Of a DNA stretch of 64,000 nt, positions 60,446 through 64,000 are shown piece by piece; position 1 is the first letter of the stretch; each line of letters opens with the position of its first letter. Origin of the DNA: Cephalopachus bancanus (lineage: Eukaryota > Chordata > Mammalia > Primates > Tarsiidae); the NCBI GenBank assembly GCA_027257055.1, contig JAPVLO010000007.1, positions 744,001-808,000 of the forward strand. The letters run 5' to 3'. Both the position numbers and the translations under genes were made by a program. Under the pieces are notes generated by a model that ran no database searches, was not told the origin of the DNA, and worked only from the letters and a program-made list of their open reading frames with translations.

Positions 60446-60950
60446 AAGAAACCAAAATCTGAAACTCTTAGGTTGCTTCATGTAAGGATATGGTTTATGT
60501 AAGGAAGATGAAAAATTCAACAGAGATCTCTCAATAGACAAGACTCCGCTCAAGGTCAGAAACTGGTGACTGTGTCTTATGTTGATATACAGCATATGAG
60601 GGGTGGATGTCATTTTTATGATTTCCTCCTTTCAACAGACTTTCCCAGTTGTCTAAGCAAGTGTGGATGACAGTGGTTTCACGAAAGAAGATTTCTGATT
60701 CAGGATTACAGAGCAGCCCCGTAGAAGGGTGGATGACAGGTTGGGGGCTTTGGGGGTCCTGGCAGAAGTGGCTTCTCCTGGAAGGTGCTGCAGAAGAGGT
60801 GTTGCTGGAGACGTGCATTGTGGGGAGATAAGCTCAAGTGTCGTGGCTCAAGTGCCTGGGTGGATGGGTGTCACGGGGGTGAAGTCAGGGGTGAAGCCTG
60901 GGCTCATAAATGGAAGCTGTAGTTAGCTTTTATTTTATTCTTATGTTACC

Positions 60951-61252
60951 TTTTTTTTTTTTTTTTTTTTGAGTTAGAGTCTCACTCTGTCGCCCAGCTG
61001 GAGTGCAGTGACACAGCCATGGCTACTGCAACCTCGACCTCCTGGTCTCACGCAATCCTTCTGCCTCAGCCTTCCAAGTAGCTGAAACTATTAGGTGCGT
61101 GCCACCATGCCTGGCTTTTGTTTTTGTTTTTGTTTTTTTACTTATTGTAGAGACGAGGTTGCCCAGGTGCTCTCGAACCTCGGCCTCTCAATCCTCTTGC
61201 CTTGGCCTCCCAAAGTACTGGGATTACAGGAGTGAGCACTGCATCCAGCTAA
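60951..61252 (-). repeat. Alu
   Basis: A T run with GAGTTAGAGTCTCACTCTGT to GAGCACTGCATCCAGC. Confidence 0.92.
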
Positions 61253-61328
61253 CAATTAAAAAAAAAATTTGCCAGAAACACTGGCAGGCCACTGGAGGTC
61301 CTACTCTCTTTTTAAGAAGCTGGTTCTT

Positions 61329-61460
61329 GGCCGGCCATAGTGGTTCACACCTATGATCCTAGAACTTTGGGAGGCTGAGATGGAAGGATCACTTGAGTCC
61401 AGAAGTTCGAGACCAGCCTGGGCAACATAGCAAGACCTCATTTCTAAATAAATAAACAAA
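61329..61460 (+). repeat. Alu left monomer
   Basis: GGCCGGCCATAGTGGTTCAC to CTCATTTCTAAATAAATAAA. Confidence 0.88.
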
Positions 61461-61654
61461 CTGTTTCTTAATTCCAGAAGGTTCTTTAGCTGCTATGCAG
61501 ATTGTTGCAATAATCCTGGAACGTGAGTGGGGCAGGTAGGGAAGAGAACATTCCCTGAAGACCCTCCTCTCTCCCCACAGCTGCTTCCTGTCAGTTATGC
61601 AGTGATGAGGTCATGTGCTTTATTCTGATTGTCATCGGTATAATTTGGCACTCT

Positions 61655-61815
61655 GCCTACAAAGCACACAGCGATTGCTCTCCAGGCCTGATCTTTCTTA
61701 GAGATGGGTGTTATCTCATTAGGAAGGAGGAAACAGAGAGACTCAGTAACTTGTCCAGGTCACACGGGGTAAATGTGGAATTCAAGCCCAGGTCTGCCTG
61801 ACTCCAGGGTTATGA
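61655..61815 (+). repeat. MIR
   Basis: GGAAACAGAGAGACTCAGTA, ACTTGTCCAGGTCACACGGG and CAGGTCTGCCTGACTCCAGG. Confidence 0.8.
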
Positions 61816-61937
61816 AGAAGTATATGGTTCTGCCCCAGTCCCAAGATCATCTTAGCTGTGTCAAAAGGGAAAATGAAATGGGGGTGGTCAGAGCAGCTGC
61901 TTTTGTTTTTGTTTTTCCTTTAAAACAACCTGTGGAA

Positions 61938-62261
<324 letters not shown>

Positions 62262-62329
62262 CTACTGGACTATCTTGGATTCTCAAGCACTGTCTTCACA
62301 TGGCTTTCCTTCACCAGTGATGTTCTGTG

Positions 62330-62520
62330 CTTCCTGGGAGCAGGGGCCTGGTCTCAGTCCTCCACAGATCTCTTTAATCAGAGCCCCGTGGCTGGCTCCA
62401 TGTAAATACCAAATAAACGAATGAGCCAGTGAATGAATGTATCAGTAGTTGAATGACAATAAGTGAATGTGTAATAGAGAAGTTAGTGAATGAACATAGA
62501 GCCAGTGAATGAATGAACTC
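62330..62520 (-). repeat. L2 3' end with GAAT repeats
   Basis: GGGAGCAGGGGCCTGGTCTC, CCAAATAAACGAATGAGCCA and multiple GTGAATGAATG units. Confidence 0.7.
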
Positions 62521-63129
62521 CCTAGGGCCTGTGTCTGACAGCACTATAAGGACTGTTCTGAGGACCTCTGACCTCTTCTGTGTCCACTCAGTCATGCCAG
62601 CATCTGCACCTGGGTTGCTGATGGGAAGTGACTTCCCTTCTGCATCCTACCCCCTCGTCCCCCCTCTTGCTCTTGGAGCCTGGGCACACGCAGGATGGGT
62701 GGTGGCCTTTCAGTTGGCAGCATCTCAGCGGCTTTAACCTCACTTGCTCTGCCACCCAGGCTTCTGCAGACAGCTCATCCATCCTCCAGAGGCCTCCAAC
62801 GCTGACTGCAGGGGCTGGAATAAGACCTAAATGGGACCGCAAGGTCCAGGGATCAGCCGGAATCCCTGGCTGATCACGGGGATTCGTGGATATGGGTGTT
62901 GAACAATTTCACCGCCGCGCCAGGGAACACGAATCCACTGGGCGAGAGAACGGGACCTGCCCGAGTCTGGCCGTTGCACTTTGTGCAAGACATCTTCCTT
63001 TCCAGTTTCAGGGTGGCCGTCTGTTGACTGAACACTCCAAACGGCATCGATAGACTGGAATGAATGGAGGAAAAGGGGGACTGGAGATAATCAACGAGTA
63101 ATACCTTGCACAGAATAAAACCCTCGCGT
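62521..63129. other. Unique sequence before the CpG-rich stretch
   Basis: No repeat was recognised. CpG begins to rise after about 62870. Confidence 0.5.
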
Positions 63130-63510
63130 CCCCAACTTGAAGACAGAGCGGAGGACCCAGAGCCCTTTCTCTCCCTCCCGCGTCGCTACGGTGCCAGGGA
63201 TGGGGCCTCCCACGTGGCGGAAATCTCCCGCACACGCACGGCGCAGCCGGGACCTCAGACCTTTCATACCTAGGGGAAGCCAAGGGTGTCTCAGCCCGAC
63301 GAGCCACCGGGTGGCGCCCTCGGCTCCTGGCAGGCTTCCTGGGGACAGGGGGCGGAGCTCGGGAGCGACCCAAGCGGGGCCAGGAGGGTCCGAGGTAGGC
63401 GTGGCGCGGCGCGGCGTGGCTGGGGGAGGGGGCGGGGTCTGGAGGAGAGGCGCGGGGCTGCGGCTGCAAGTTCGCCCACTGCTTGGCACCGCGGCGTCCC
63501 AGGGAGAATT
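63130..63510. promoter_or_regulatory. CpG-rich, GC-box-bearing stretch, likely promoter of the downstream neighbour
   Basis: CpG dinucleotides are frequent here and nearly absent from the rest of the window. Two GC-box-like GGGGGCGG motifs occur near 63347 and 63428, and GCGCGGCGCGGCG lies near 63405. It sits about 5 kb past the ERGIC1 poly(A) site. In human RPL26L1 starts roughly there, but no RPL26L1 coding bases are visible before 64000, so the identity is inference. A GAGGTAGGC near 63391 could be a first-exon donor on the + strand, but this is unproven. Confidence 0.55.
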
Positions 63511-63521
63511 TTAAAAGATAG

Positions 63522-63810
63522 AAGCCAGGTGCAGGGACTCACGCCTGTGATCGCAGCTCTTTGGGCGGCCGAGGAGGGAGGTTCGCTTGAGGCCAGGAGT
63601 TCGAGACCAGTCTGGACAAAATAGCGAGGCCTCGTCTCTACAAAAATTTATCTGAACTTGGAGGCGCCTGTAGTTCTAGCTACTCGGGAGACTGAGATAG
63701 AAGGATCGCCTGAGCCCAGAAGATCGAGGCTGAGTCTACGGTGAGCTGTGCCACTGCACTCCAGCTTGGGTGACAGAGTGAAACCCAGATTCAAAACATA
63801 AATAAATAAG
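63522..63810 (+). repeat. Alu beside the CpG-rich stretch
   Basis: AGCCAGGTGCAGGGACTCAC to AACCCAGATTCAAAACATAA. Confidence 0.92.
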
Positions 63811-64000
63811 GTAGATGTCGCTCACCCCCAGCTCCAGGCAGCTTGGCGTCTTGCACTGTTTACAGCAAACACAGAAAGTTTACAGTTTGTGTCACTGCGA
63901 ATTGGTGGTAAAAGTCTGGATGCGAGGACTCCAGGACTCCCGGTAGATGTGAGGCCGGCTTTAGGACTGTCCCGGAGCAAGCCCCACCCATGGGCCTCCC

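Overview
This window is primate nuclear DNA. It holds most of one protein-coding gene, ERGIC1, on the + strand. ERGIC1 encodes ERGIC-32, a 290-residue membrane protein of the ER-Golgi intermediate compartment. Nine coding segments can be placed to the base between 805 and 56304, each with AG acceptors and GT donors in matching phase. They correspond to exons 2-10. Exon 1, about 20 coding bases, lies upstream of position 1. The nine segments give 853 coding bases, which with exon 1 makes exactly 290 codons plus stop. The 3' UTR runs to an ATTAAA signal at 58095-58100. The reading frame is intact in every segment, so the gene looks functional.

Layout: 1-804 is the end of intron 1. Introns 2-9 (867-9624, 9698-20259, 20355-24354, 24480-32403, 32509-34448, 34510-39913, 40015-42559, 42683-56196) are densely filled with repeats. 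These are about 65 Alu elements, many old MIR and L2 copies, several L1M pieces, a Tigger-type and an MER5A-type DNA transposon, microsatellites and a local duplication. From 58.1 kb to 64 kb is intergenic. It ends near a CpG-rich, GC-box-bearing stretch (about 63130-63510) that looks like the promoter of the next gene. In human the next gene downstream is RPL26L1, but no RPL26L1 coding sequence is present here, so that link rests on synteny alone.

Organism: abundant dimeric Alus mean primate. The Alus are J-like or belong to an unusual set, and I see no AluS or AluY type copies, which argues against an Old World monkey, ape or human. The tRNA-derived SINEs common in lemurs and lorises are also absent. 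The youngest-looking Alus share diagnostic changes: a body starting GGCTCGGTGGCTCAGCC, a linker CAATAAATCAAAAAATTAGC, and a tail ACTCCAACTCAAAA instead of TCTGTCTCAAAA. A tarsier is my best guess, as an inference. ERGIC1 differs from the human protein as I remember it at a few residues.

No new enzymatic, defence or mobile system is visible. The least ordinary content is the lineage-specific Alu set, with a T-arm-like B box and a tightened right-arm hairpin. Several datable nested insertions, a microsatellite grown inside an Alu tail, a 131-bp alternating purine-pyrimidine tract, a tandem L2-derived minisatellite and a repeat-free intronic AP-1 cluster also deserve a look. No tRNA, rRNA, CRISPR array or viral gene was seen.
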